Below, in pieces: positions 1-6,053 of a stretch of DNA of 17,523 bases (within the stretch, counting starts at the first letter, position 1; each line of letters starts with the position of its first letter). The position numbers and the translations under genes are program-made. The DNA is taken from assembly GCA_031278025.1 (NCBI GenBank), contig JAITLF010000110.1, forward strand, positions 1 through 17,523. The letters are read 5' to 3'. The notes under the pieces are model-generated. The model ran no database searches. It was not told the origin of the DNA and saw only the letters and a list, made by a program, of their open reading frames with translations. Source of the stretch: Treponema sp. (GTDB taxonomy: Bacteria > Spirochaetota > Spirochaetia > Treponematales > Breznakiellaceae).

Positions 1-39
1 CCTCCCTGGGGAAAGGGAAAAAGGTACCGCTGTTTAATC

Positions 40-111
40 GGCCCCTTCGTCTATTGGTTAGGACATGAGATTCTCAATCTTAAAAGAGGGGTTCAATTCC
101 CCTAGGGGCTA
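40..111 (+). tRNA. tRNA-Glu (anticodon CTC)
   Basis: The segment folds as a cloverleaf. The acceptor arms GGCCCCT and AGGGGCT pair with one G-T at the first position and A as discriminator. The D arm is GTC/GAC. The anticodon stem TGAGA/TCTTA encloses the loop TTCTCAA, giving anticodon CTC, which reads GAG (Glu). The T arm is AGGGG-TTCAATT-CCCCT. No 3' CCA is encoded. The gene sits directly upstream of an integrase relic that reads away from it, the usual arrangement for an element integrated at a tRNA 3' end. Confidence 0.93.
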
Positions 112-204
112 TTTAAATTGATAATAAGTTGTTATAATATAAAGACTTATTAGTTCTTTAAAGAGTTTATTGCCAAAACCCCTATTTATGATAGAGTTTA
201 TATC

Positions 205-1277
205 ATGGCAAGACCGAAAGCTGATGATGGTATGTATACGGGCCAAAATCCGTAAAGTATGGATACCAAACGATCCATTTTGAGGAGTATCCGGGACACT
301 GGATTGCTACTTCAGAGACGAACCGGGAAAAAGCGATCAAGTGGGCAAAACGAAACGGTGAAAAACCCATAATATGGCTTTTTACGGTGGGGATTTTTTG
401 CTCTTACCAGTAAGTGGGTGAATCGGATGAAAAAAAGGGGCATCACTTCATAGATAAATATCTTTTCGACAGACAGGCTATCTTGATAACTATGTGATCC
501 CTGAATTAGGAAATTGTATTCCTCAACAGATCGATCGGCGTGAAATTGACGACTGGTTTTTATATCTGAGAAAGAATAATGGCACCGAGCTATCCGGATC
601 CATAAAGAATAAGATACTATACACGTTATCTTTAGTATTTGAAGAGCTGATGGACCTAAAAATAATTACAGAAAACCCGGTAGTAGGTATAAAATCGTAC
701 GATAAATCCCCTGTAAGCCCATGAGGAGCTATAGACCGGGACTCTCGTGGTGCTTTATCCGGTTACACATGGCGCTATGGTGCAGGTCTGGGGATCCTCT
801 ATGTGGGTAGCTATGCTGCTGGTATTTAATGATACCGGCAGCCGAATGGGTGAGGTGCGGACTTTAACATGGAAAGATATTGATAATAAAAAGCGTTTCA
901 TTCCGATCCGTAAAGGTGTTGAGGCTGGAACCATCAATAAGATAAAGGATACCAAAACTGGAATAGTAAAGGCGGGTTTTCTTTCTAGCCGTACCATTCA
1001 TGAATTAGATATATGGCGTACCGAATCCCAATATAACCAGGAAGATGATTTTGTGTTTACCGTTGATGGTAAGAAACCGGTGAGTTCTCAAGCGGTAATA
1101 AAAGTTTTCCGGCGCGGGCTTACCCGGGCTGGGATAGATAATGAGGAGAGGACACCTTACTGGCTCCGGCACTTATCAGATGGAAAATTTTGATCAGGGT
1201 GAAATTATGAAACTCATGGGACATAATGTAGCGACGACAATCAGGATATATCAACACCCTGATGATAAGACACTGTA
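205..1277 (+). pseudogene. Tyrosine recombinase (phage-type integrase) relic with several frameshifts
   Basis: An ATG at 205 (MARPKADDG...) hits a stop after 16 codons. Integrase-like sequence then continues in other frames: an N-terminal stretch with HWIATSETNREKA (near 290-350), a core-binding stretch with GYLDNYVIPELGN (about 476-520) that stays open to 724, and a catalytic domain open from about 747 to 1193. Recognisable catalytic motifs are the first arginine in TGSRMGEVRTLTW, the LRH of the HxxR box (within TPYWLRH), and, after a further frameshift, LMGH and the tyrosine in IRIYQHP (about 1210-1260). At least four frame changes or stops make it non-functional. It reads away from tRNA-Glu, which was presumably its target. 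Its 3' end coincides with the truncation point of the thyX fragment on the other strand, so a rearrangement probably joined them. Confidence 0.85.
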
Positions 1278-1499
1278 CTCGTGGGTTATACCCCTATCGG
1301 TGATAAAACGCACGACCATAGCGCCAAATTCAATAATCCCTAAATGCTTACGCGTTACCATGCGTTGGATAAATTCCCGTGCACTACCGGCTTCTATCAT
1401 GCCCTGTGAACGGTAGGCCGTGCGTCCGGCTGCTTCGATAAGTTCTATCTCTCGCTACCACTCAGGGCCCTTGGGGTATAGGATTTCATAGCGTGGTCT
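1278..1499 (-). pseudogene. thyX: Truncated N-terminal fragment of flavin-dependent thymidylate synthase
   Basis: Reading the minus strand from about 1499 gives RPRYEILYPKGPEW, an in-frame stop, then about 58 open codons including ELIEAAGRTAYRS, IIEFGAMVVRF and TDRGITHE. This matches, from memory of the family, the N-terminal third of ThyX, the FAD-dependent enzyme that methylates dUMP to dTMP. In intact ThyX the next residues would carry the RHRxxS signature that binds FAD and dUMP. Here the reading ends exactly after THE, where the integrase relic begins on the other strand. No start codon remains in frame. With the catalytic motif missing, a premature stop and no start, it is a dead fragment. 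It may be cargo of the old element or a host gene cut by a rearrangement. Confidence 0.75.
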
Positions 1500-1504
1500 C
1501 TGAA

Positions 1505-1560
1505 GGCCCCCTTTTAGGGGCCGCCATTCAAGCCACCACCTTTGGTGGTGGTTGTTGACT
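1505..1560 (+). terminator. Two adjacent hairpins, terminator-like
   Basis: Two perfect dyads lie side by side: GGCCCC/GGGGCC (1505-1522, 6-nt loop) and CCACCACC-TTT-GGTGGTGG (1533-1551). The second is followed by TTGTTGACTATTTG, a T-rich but interrupted tail, so it could terminate plus-strand transcription. No intact plus-strand gene precedes it, and the function is uncertain. Confidence 0.35.
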
Positions 1561-1657
1561 ATTTGATATAATATCAGGAGGCTTCTTTGGCATTGTCACG
1601 GCTCAATAGCTGTTACTTCCAGCCGATTGCGAGAGATAGGCAAAATCCTCTTTAGAA

Positions 1658-1730
1658 TTATCATCATCACGCCCGACCCCACCTTCAATACTGGTTATAG
1701 AGGGGGAGGGGTCAATGATGATGATGATAA
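1658..1730. repeat. Symmetric inverted repeat with 23-bp arms
   Basis: The left arm (1658-1680) starts TTATCATCATCA and ends GACCCC. The right arm (1708-1730) is its reverse complement except for five central bases, so 18 of 23 positions pair, across a 27-nt spacer. It lies in the gene-free stretch between the thyX fragment and the ATPase terminator. A 71-codon frame runs through it, but its low-complexity isoleucine/aspartate runs reflect the ATC/GAT repeats and it is not credible as a gene. Confidence 0.5.
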
Positions 1731-1765
1731 AAGCAAAAAATAATCCCCCGGCGTAAAGCCGGGGG
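1729..1765 (-). terminator. Intrinsic terminator of the ATPase transcript
   Basis: Read on the minus strand this is CCCCCGGC, loop TTTAC, GCCGGGGG, then ATTATTTTTTGC. That is an 8-bp GC-only stem with a short loop followed by a T-rich tail. It lies about 60 bases after the stop of the ATPase gene and should end the minus-strand element transcript. Confidence 0.85.
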
Positions 1766-1826
1766 AAGGTGAATGGTAAAACCTCCGATACAGTTGACAG
1801 CTTGGCAACTGCTTCCAAGCAGGCGG

Positions 1827-3227
1827 CTAAGTTGATGATGGGATAGATGCCGGTAAAATGGACGTGGCAGCGAACCCGGCAAGCGCAACTACACCGGTTT
1901 CCGGAGATTCTCCCGATGTTTCATGCCCGCAATTCTTAATGACCTCCCAGCTTGACCCATCGGCTTTGGCCAAACAACCTCTATCTTCAAGCCTTTTCAG
2001 AGCGTTCTTGATAGACCCTGGATTCTGGAATCCATCAATCTCCAGGGCGGAACATAAGTCGGCAAACGAAAACTCGTCATTATTACCTATCACCTTGAGA
2101 ATTGCTTTTTCAAGGGGCGGTAATTCGGAGTCATATGCCTGGAGTGTTTCCTCGCATAACTCAAATCGAACCGATTGAGGTCCAGTCGAAATCTTCCGTG
2201 CCGAGCAGCCCGCGCTGGCTTGTGGATACCGTGCCTTCTCAACGCGAATTCGAAGAATTTCATTGTCCGCTTCCAGCAAAAGAACCGTGTCCATCAATTC
2301 CGAAAAGGCGGAACTGCCGGTGATTTCCCCTTTTTTGTTGATGTGGTGCAGAATGATAAGCGTTTTCCTACTTGCCCTGCAAAAACCCGTGATTCGTTCC
2401 AGATAGGGCCGGGTTATTCGTCCGGTATCATCCAACAGACTGTTCAAACAATCAAGGATAATGACATCGGCATCCCTGCACAGATCCGATTCCATATGAA
2501 ACTCCCAGAGAAGGAGGTCATCGACTTTTTTGGTGTCATCGATCCCCTTCTCACGCAAAAGCCTTTTTCGCCTTTCCTTAATTTGCTCAATTTTCGCAAG
2601 AGGCTTTATAAGGGTACCTAATGTTGCTTGTACGGTAACATTTTCCACAACATCAGCTTGAAGCGCGTTAAGACACTGATCCCAATTTTGACGCGAGACG
2701 AGCCTTAATGAAGGAACCTCCTCAAAACGTGCCTGTTGATTTGAACTGTGATCGTCAAGTTCAAAAAAGACCACTTTTTTCAGGTACAGACGCTTGGCAA
2801 TATCTATGGCGAGAAAAGTCTTTCCCGCCCCGGGTTTTGAAACAATACCGGCAACCTCGCCCCTATGGATAAATTGCCCAAGGCAAAGATACGGTTCCGC
2901 TGTTATGTCAACAGATTGGGGATTTGGATTTATATGATGCTGCTTGGTATCATTGAAACTAGGCAAGCGATCTGAAAAATCCTTCATTTGAGTATTCCGA
3001 GCCGGGGTTATAAATCCGGCTGAATCGCCTTTGCCAATTCCTTCTTTAAAGCCTTCTACCCCGGCATCAATGATGCGTTTGAATGAGAGTGGCTGCCTGC
3101 TGAATTTTGCCATAATACAAGTAAAACCTATTCCAAGGACCAAACCAATAAAACCACCAATCAAAAGACAGTCTTTCTGACCAAGATCACCGGTTTTACT
3201 TCCAGAAGAAAACAGATCGAAAATCAT
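1827..3227 (-). CDS. Membrane-anchored RecA-like ATPase (RepA/AAA_25 type) with C-terminal winged helix
   Basis: The 466-residue protein has three parts. Residues about 18-41 (CLLIGGFIGLVLGIGFTCIMA) form one strong hydrophobic segment, predicted to span the membrane. Residues about 105-365 are a RecA-fold ATPase: Walker A SKPGAGKT (130-137), acidic ELDDH after the second strand, Walker B DVIILD (254-259), and a LHHINKKGEITGSSAFSELMD motif arm (293-313) typical of the hexameric RepA-helicase/AAA_25 group. Residues about 370-430 look like a winged helix (LEKAILKVI...SIKNALKRLEDRGCL). RepA-type proteins unwind or load at plasmid or element origins. That role is inferred here, and the membrane segment is atypical. 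The start at 3227 has GAGG eight bases upstream. The gene is the last of a minus-strand set after the HTH and 63-residue genes and is followed by a strong terminator. It could instead be a RadA/KaiC-like regulator. ATPase fold is near certain; exact role is not. Confidence 0.85.
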   Translation of the reverse strand: MIFDLFSSGSKTGDLGQKDCLLIGGFIGLVLGIGFTCIMAKFSRQPLSFKRIIDAGVEGFKEGIGKGDSAGFITPARNTQMKDFSDRLPSFNDTKQHHINPNPQSVDITAEPYLCLGQFIHRGEVAGIVSKPGAGKTFLAIDIAKRLYLKKVVFFELDDHSSNQQARFEEVPSLRLVSRQNWDQCLNALQADVVENVTVQATLGTLIKPLAKIEQIKERRKRLLREKGIDDTKKVDDLLLWEFHMESDLCRDADVIILDCLNSLLDDTGRITRPYLERITGFCRASRKTLIILHHINKKGEITGSSAFSELMDTVLLLEADNEILRIRVEKARYPQASAGCSARKISTGPQSVRFELCEETLQAYDSELPPLEKAILKVIGNNDEFSFADLCSALEIDGFQNPGSIKNALKRLEDRGCLAKADGSSWEVIKNCGHETSGESPETGVVALAGFAATSILPASIPSST

Positions 3228-3297
3228 TATTTATTCCTCATAAATAAGTGGATACATTGCCAGTCGGGGATACATATTGCCCCGGCCGGCAATGCCG

Positions 3298-3489
3298 TCA
3301 TTTGACCTGGAAAGATTGTTCCCAGGTCGTTACATAGCGATTAACCCGTGAATCCCTAAAGGTCAGCTCTATCCGGTACGAACCATGAGGCAGGGGGTTA
3401 CGCAGAGCTTCGTTTAAAGACTTGTAGATCGCCGAGATTGGATTCGCCTCCTCTATGGCGGCGATCTTGATGTTAGGCTGGCCTGTCAT
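3298..3489 (-). CDS. Small hypothetical protein of the element (63 aa)
   Basis: Starts MTGQPNIKIAAIEEANPIS and ends TWEQSFQVK. I do not recognise a family. It is a soluble-looking, mildly basic protein with no cysteine and no membrane segment. The start lies inside the end of the upstream HTH gene, overlapping it by 17 bases, with GAGAGGAG just before the ATG, so translation is probably coupled. The stop is 70 bases before the ATPase start. The small size and the position between a DNA-binding gene and a replication-type ATPase suggest an accessory replication or regulation protein, but nothing in the sequence proves this. Confidence 0.65.
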   Translation of the reverse strand: MTGQPNIKIAAIEEANPISAIYKSLNEALRNPLPHGSYRIELTFRDSRVNRYVTTWEQSFQVK

Positions 3490-3700
3490 ACTGCTCCTCT
3501 CTCGTAATAGCCGCGTCGGATTTGGCTTTTGCCTCTATCTCACTCAGAATTGATATGGGAAAAAGAACCTTCCCTCCTACTTTCACCCGGTTGTTGAAGG
3601 GCCACCTGTTGCTTCTTATGCCGCGGTCCACTGAAGAAAGGCTAATTCGCAGATGATATGCAAGCTCTTTTCTTGTGAGCCATGCTTTCTGGTTGTCCAT
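3473..3700 (-). CDS. AlpA/excisionase-like helix-turn-helix DNA-binding protein
   Basis: A 75-residue protein. Residues about 8-50 (LTRKELAYHLRISLSSVDRGIRSNRWPF, then VKVGGKVLFPISIL) form the small winged-helix fold of the AlpA/Xis (MerR-like, HTH_17) group: a helix-turn-helix followed by a short wing and a strand that sets the last helix. Such proteins bind element DNA to direct excision or activate element promoters. The start at 3700 is supported by a very strong ribosome binding site, AAAGGAGGAG, nine bases upstream. That site can pair with a complementary CTCCTCCT further upstream, which suggests translational control. It is the first gene of the minus-strand set HTH, 63-aa protein, ATPase. 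No integrase is co-transcribed with certainty, since a long structured gap separates them. Confidence 0.8.
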   Translation of the reverse strand: MDNQKAWLTRKELAYHLRISLSSVDRGIRSNRWPFNNRVKVGGKVLFPISILSEIEAKAKSDAAITREEQYDRPA

Positions 3701-3706
3701 AGACTA

Positions 3707-3735
3707 CTCCTCCTTTAAGGAAGATTTAGGAGGAG
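3707..3735 (-). promoter_or_regulatory. Hairpin sequestering the HTH gene's Shine-Dalgarno
   Basis: In the minus-strand transcript CTCCTCCT (from 3735 to 3728) is followed after 13 nt by its exact complement AGGAGGAG (3714 to 3707), which is the ribosome binding site of the gene starting at 3700. The 8-bp stem would hide the site when formed. This is seen directly; a regulatory role is inferred. Confidence 0.6.
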
Positions 3736-3795
3736 GTGTGACAAAAATTTGGGGGGATATAAAGAAAACCCTTGCCCCATATCACATCCCCTCGT

Positions 3796-3917
3796 GACGC
3801 CTTTCAAGCGCCGAAGCAGAGCAATTACCTCAAGAAGGCAACTGGTCTGCTCTGCCCTCATTTCGAGGGTTACACGACATGAGCCTTGCGAAACGCAAGG
3901 CTGTTGCTCTAATCGTG
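3796..3917 (-). ncRNA. Candidate structured RNA or 5' leader (four stems)
   Basis: In minus-strand order the stems are: CACGA/TCGTG (3917-3873) enclosing AGCCTTGCG-TTT-CGCAAGGCT (3902-3882); CCCTC-gaaat-GAGGG (3869-3855); GCAGAGC/GCTCTGC (3855-3816) enclosing AGTTGCCT-tcttg-AGGTAATT; and GGCGC/GCGTC (3812-3796). The inner stem of the third element and the fourth stem need G-U pairs that exist only in the minus-strand RNA, pointing to that orientation. It lies upstream of the HTH gene and downstream of a possible minus-strand promoter. No known riboswitch or RNA family is recognised. It could be a leader, an antisense-type RNA or a DNA-level origin structure. Confidence 0.45.
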
Positions 3918-3962
3918 GAACAACTGCACGTGATTTATCACCGCAATTTCATTCGGCAATAA

Positions 3963-3989
3963 ATCATACGGTTTGGGCTCTTTGACCAA
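3963..3989 (-). promoter_or_regulatory. Possible promoter for the HTH-ATPase transcript
   Basis: On the minus strand TTGGTC (3989-3984) and TATGAT (3968-3963) are 15 bases apart. The -10 is good, the -35 weak and the spacing short. It would place the RNA start about 40 bases before the first stem of the structured leader. Confidence 0.3.
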
Positions 3990-4207
3990 TATTTCGATAC
4001 TAACACAAATACAGAAATAAGTGATACCATCGCTCTGGCGACTTTGATGGTTACAGCGCTACCAGCCTCCTCAATCTGGTTTAGCTGATAACAATATAGC
4101 GGCAATATTGGAAAAAGTCAATGTCCATCAGTGTTTTTTAATAAAAAATATACTATCAATCGCTGTCATGGAGTGTTAGTGCTTCTTTTTTAATCAAAAT
4201 CCCTATA
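3990..4207. other. AT-rich non-coding stretch downstream of the integrase
   Basis: No credible gene. It contains short dyads: CAATAT/ATATTG (4092-4110) and TTTTTTA-A-TAAAAAA (4134-4148), plus a second T-run near 4185-4191. Its AT-richness and dyads would fit an element origin, attachment or regulatory region, but no iterated repeats decide between these. Confidence 0.4.
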
Positions 4208-4264
4208 GAAGCGCTGAAAACGCATTAAGCGGCGGCAACCAGAGGTTGCCGGTTTCAGCGCTTC
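4208..4264. repeat. Long interrupted hairpin just after the integrase gene
   Basis: Outer arms GAAGCGCTGAAA (4208-4219) and TTTCAGCGCTTC (4253-4264) are perfect 12-mers. Inside lies GGCAACC-AGA-GGTTGCC (4234-4250). A 14-nt strand on one side and 2 nt on the other separate the stems. It begins ten bases beyond the integrase stop. It could stabilise or end the integrase mRNA, though no T-run follows directly on the minus strand, or it could be a recombinase-related structure. Confidence 0.6.
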
Positions 4265-4273
4265 CATGGGGCA

Positions 4274-5656
4274 TCACCTATTCGTAGCCTTTTTCTCCTG
4301 GCCGGGTTCCAGTGATGCTTCAAGCTTCCTCCGGGCTTCCTCAAAGTCGATGGCCTGTTTGCCGTGGCTGTAGCGTTCCATTATTCCAGCGGATTTTTGT
4401 CGGGCGAGGGTCTGAATCTCAAAATCCGATAATCCCGACATTCTCCCAAGGGTCACGAAGTTATGGCGCAGGCTGTGGAAGGTGATATTACGTTCCTTCT
4501 GGGACTGCTCGTCTATGCCGATGCTTCGTAGTTCCCGTGCAAGAGCAGAACGGAAATACTCGGCGCTCACTACCTTGCCTTGACGTATCCGGCTTTGGAT
4601 AACAAAGTCCGTAGCTTCTGTGTGGTTGGAGTAACGCCGAACCATTTCGAGTACCGCTTCCACATCAGAAGGGAGAGGAACGGGGGAGCTGTTTTTTACC
4701 ACGGTTCCCCCCTTGATTTTGGGGGATTTCAGGCCGTCCACATTGACATAGTTGTGCTGGATGGTGATAATCCCGTCCTTTATATCACCCCATTGGAGCC
4801 CCCGGATTTCACCCCGGCGCATACCACACCGGGCCGCAAGGAGGACCGCAAGCCGGGAGAAGGGGTCGGAAACCGGCAGAGCTATCAATGTCCGTAACTC
4901 GGCAGGGGTGAGTATGCCCTTTTCCTTCGATTCTTCGGCGGCTTCATCAAGTTTTCGGAAGGGGTCCACTACCAGTTCTTGATTGTCCACCGCCCACCGG
5001 ACGGCAACTCGCATCCCCTGAAGAACGGCGTTTATCCGCCGACCGGATAGATTATCGCCTTCCGCGATAGTCCCATCCTTCTTTTTCCGCTGTACTTTCC
5101 GGGCCGACATCCATATCAGCCATTCCTTGAGGTGTTTCCGGGAGACTTGCCCAAGAGCAACGCCCTGAAAACCGGGAAAGGGAGCGACATGACGCCTCAC
5201 ATCGTCATGGTTCATCGAGATATAGTAACCGGAGAGGGGTCGCTTCTTGACCCCTCTCTTGTACTTGGCATACCCGCTTTCAGGGGTCCAAAAATCGAGA
5301 AGATACCGGATAAAGGGGGTATCGGCTACGGTAGCCTGTCGCGGCGGTTCCTGAGAGAGCTCCACCGGAAAGGGAAAAGGTTCAGGCAGACCAGCCACGG
5401 ACTTGGCAGGTCCAGCCGGGCCGCTTTGTTCAACCTCTAATTGAACAGTTCCTTGCCTTAGTTCCTTAAGGATAGCCTGGGCCGCATTATCGGCTTCCCG
5501 CCAGCGTTCCCGCTTGCCTTCCACCGGGATGCCGGTAGACCGGACGATGCGATACATTCCGGCTTCCTCATCCCAGAACCGGACGTACCAAAAAATGCCT
5601 GACTTGGTTTTCTTCTTGTAGAGAGAATAAGGGGCGTGTTCTTGTGATGGGCGCAT
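4274..5656 (-). CDS. Tyrosine recombinase / phage-type integrase
   Basis: A 460-residue site-specific recombinase, within the usual size range. The N-terminal ~70 residues (SGIFWYVRFWDEEAG...) resemble an arm-binding domain. Residues about 113-235 form the SAM-like core-binding domain. The catalytic domain starts near 246. Active-site residues are arginine R280 in CGMRRGEIRGLQW, a lysine near 313-315 in SPKIKGG, H394-xx-R397 in FHSLRHNF, and the nucleophile Y429 in MERYSH. The conserved second histidine of the 'LGH' motif is replaced: the aligned stretch reads LARQKS, giving Gln at about 420. The start at 5656 has GGAG nine bases upstream. The gene begins about 150 bases from the 3' end of tRNA-Leu and reads away from it, so that tRNA is the likely attachment site. 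It differs in sequence from the decayed integrase at the island's left end. Its GC-rich codon use resembles the host genes more than its AT-rich neighbours. Confidence 0.93.
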   Translation of the reverse strand: MRPSQEHAPYSLYKKKTKSGIFWYVRFWDEEAGMYRIVRSTGIPVEGKRERWREADNAAQAILKELRQGTVQLEVEQSGPAGPAKSVAGLPEPFPFPVELSQEPPRQATVADTPFIRYLLDFWTPESGYAKYKRGVKKRPLSGYYISMNHDDVRRHVAPFPGFQGVALGQVSRKHLKEWLIWMSARKVQRKKKDGTIAEGDNLSGRRINAVLQGMRVAVRWAVDNQELVVDPFRKLDEAAEESKEKGILTPAELRTLIALPVSDPFSRLAVLLAARCGMRRGEIRGLQWGDIKDGIITIQHNYVNVDGLKSPKIKGGTVVKNSSPVPLPSDVEAVLEMVRRYSNHTEATDFVIQSRIRQGKVVSAEYFRSALARELRSIGIDEQSQKERNITFHSLRHNFVTLGRMSGLSDFEIQTLARQKSAGIMERYSHGKQAIDFEEARRKLEASLEPGQEKKATNR

Positions 5657-5692
5657 ACATCAACTCCACATTTCCCGTAAGCCCTCCGAAAA

Positions 5693-5767
5693 CACATTCA
5701 AAAATGTGCCTCGGAGTGTGCCTCGGGGATTCTGCGTATGACGTACCGCCCGTTTTCGGGTAGGTAC
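5693..5767. repeat. Direct and inverted repeats between integrase and tRNA-Leu
   Basis: The 9-mer GTGCCTCGG occurs twice, 12 bases apart (5706-5714, 5718-5726), next to a CACATT/AATGTG dyad (5693-5708). A hairpin GTACC-g-CCCG-tttt-CGGG-ta-GGTAC follows (5743-5767). Direct repeats in this position are candidates for arm-type integrase or excisionase binding sites. That is inferred from position only. Confidence 0.4.
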
Positions 5768-5773
5768 TAATCC

Positions 5774-5802
5774 GCTAATTCCTTATACCATAAGGAATTA
5801 GC
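5774..5802 (-). terminator. Perfect 13-bp hairpin just 3' of tRNA-Leu
   Basis: GCTAATTCCTTAT (5774-5786), a 3-nt loop, and its exact complement to 5802. It starts six bases beyond the tRNA 3' end on the minus strand, so it may end or process the tRNA transcript. No T-run follows, so a role as an attachment-flank structure is also possible. Confidence 0.45.
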
Positions 5803-5807
5803 TCTAT

Positions 5808-5891
5808 TGCCCAGAAGAAGACTCGAACTTCCATGCTTTTAACGGCACTGGTACCTGAAACCAGCGTGTCTACCAATTCCACCATCCGGGC
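5808..5891 (-). tRNA. tRNA-Leu (anticodon CAG)
   Basis: The minus strand begins GCCCGGATGGTGGAATTGG and folds as a class II tRNA. Acceptor GCCCGGA pairs with TCTGGGC (one G-T), discriminator A. The anticodon stem CTGGT/ACCAG encloses TTCAGGT, giving anticodon CAG, which reads CUG (Leu). There is a long variable arm, as expected for Leu, and a T arm with TTCGAGT. No CCA is encoded. It has a good promoter of its own and is the probable target of the neighbouring integrase. Confidence 0.94.
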
Positions 5892-5901
5892 GAATAAAAG
5901 C

Positions 5902-5930
5902 ACACTAGGGCATTCCCTAAAAAATGTCAA
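5902..5930 (-). promoter_or_regulatory. Promoter of tRNA-Leu
   Basis: On the minus strand a consensus TTGACA (5930-5925) is followed after exactly 17 bases by TAGTGT (5907-5902), eleven bases before the tRNA 5' end. Good sigma-70-type match and position. Confidence 0.75.
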
Positions 5931-5940
5931 CCACCCGCGT

Positions 5941-6022
5941 GAGACATCGAAAAAGTACCCGAAAGGGGTACACATTCTAAATGCCCTTCCCCAAAGGTTT
6001 CGGTTACTTTTTGAAATGTCTC
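5941..6022. repeat. Long inverted repeat between tRNA-Leu and pstS
   Basis: The left arm (5941-5964) and right arm (5998-6022) share GAGACAT, then AAAAAGTA, then CCGAAA in inverted order, with only a few mismatches and one extra base. A further GGGG/CCCC pair lies inside. As RNA or a DNA cruciform it would be an approximately 80-nt hairpin lying upstream of both the tRNA promoter and the pst promoter region. It may be a bidirectional insulator or terminator, or a small palindromic repeat element. Confidence 0.6.
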
Positions 6023-6053
6023 GTTACGGTCATTAAGCGGATAAATCTTACAT

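Larger units (their letters stand above)
112..5807. mobile_element. Composite integrated island between tRNA-Glu and tRNA-Leu
   Basis: This stretch is bounded by two tRNA genes, each with a tyrosine-recombinase gene immediately inside it: a decayed one at the left and an intact one at the right. Inside are an AlpA-like DNA-binding gene, a small unknown gene, a RecA-like ATPase, a truncated thyX fragment, and long non-coding stretches rich in dyads. The left part is clearly more AT-rich than the pst/pho genes that follow. I read it as two successive insertions: an old one in tRNA-Glu that has decayed, and a younger one in tRNA-Leu. I could not find a second copy of either tRNA 3' end, so the att ends and exact limits are not established. 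The span given is simply the inter-tRNA interval. Confidence 0.55.

Noticed and set aside
1505..1522. Possible copy of the tRNA-Glu 3' end (CCCC..TTAGGGGC) as an attachment site
   Set aside because: Only a few GC-rich bases match, with different spacing; it is a simple hairpin rather than a convincing att repeat.
1603..1818. A 71-codon minus-strand frame after the ATPase gene
   Set aside because: It runs through the intrinsic terminator and the ATC/GAT repeat, with runs of Ile and Asp and no plausible domain.
3749..3985. A 78-codon plus-strand frame in the gap between HTH gene and integrase
   Set aside because: No ribosome site, odd composition, and it overlaps the nested hairpins that better explain the region.
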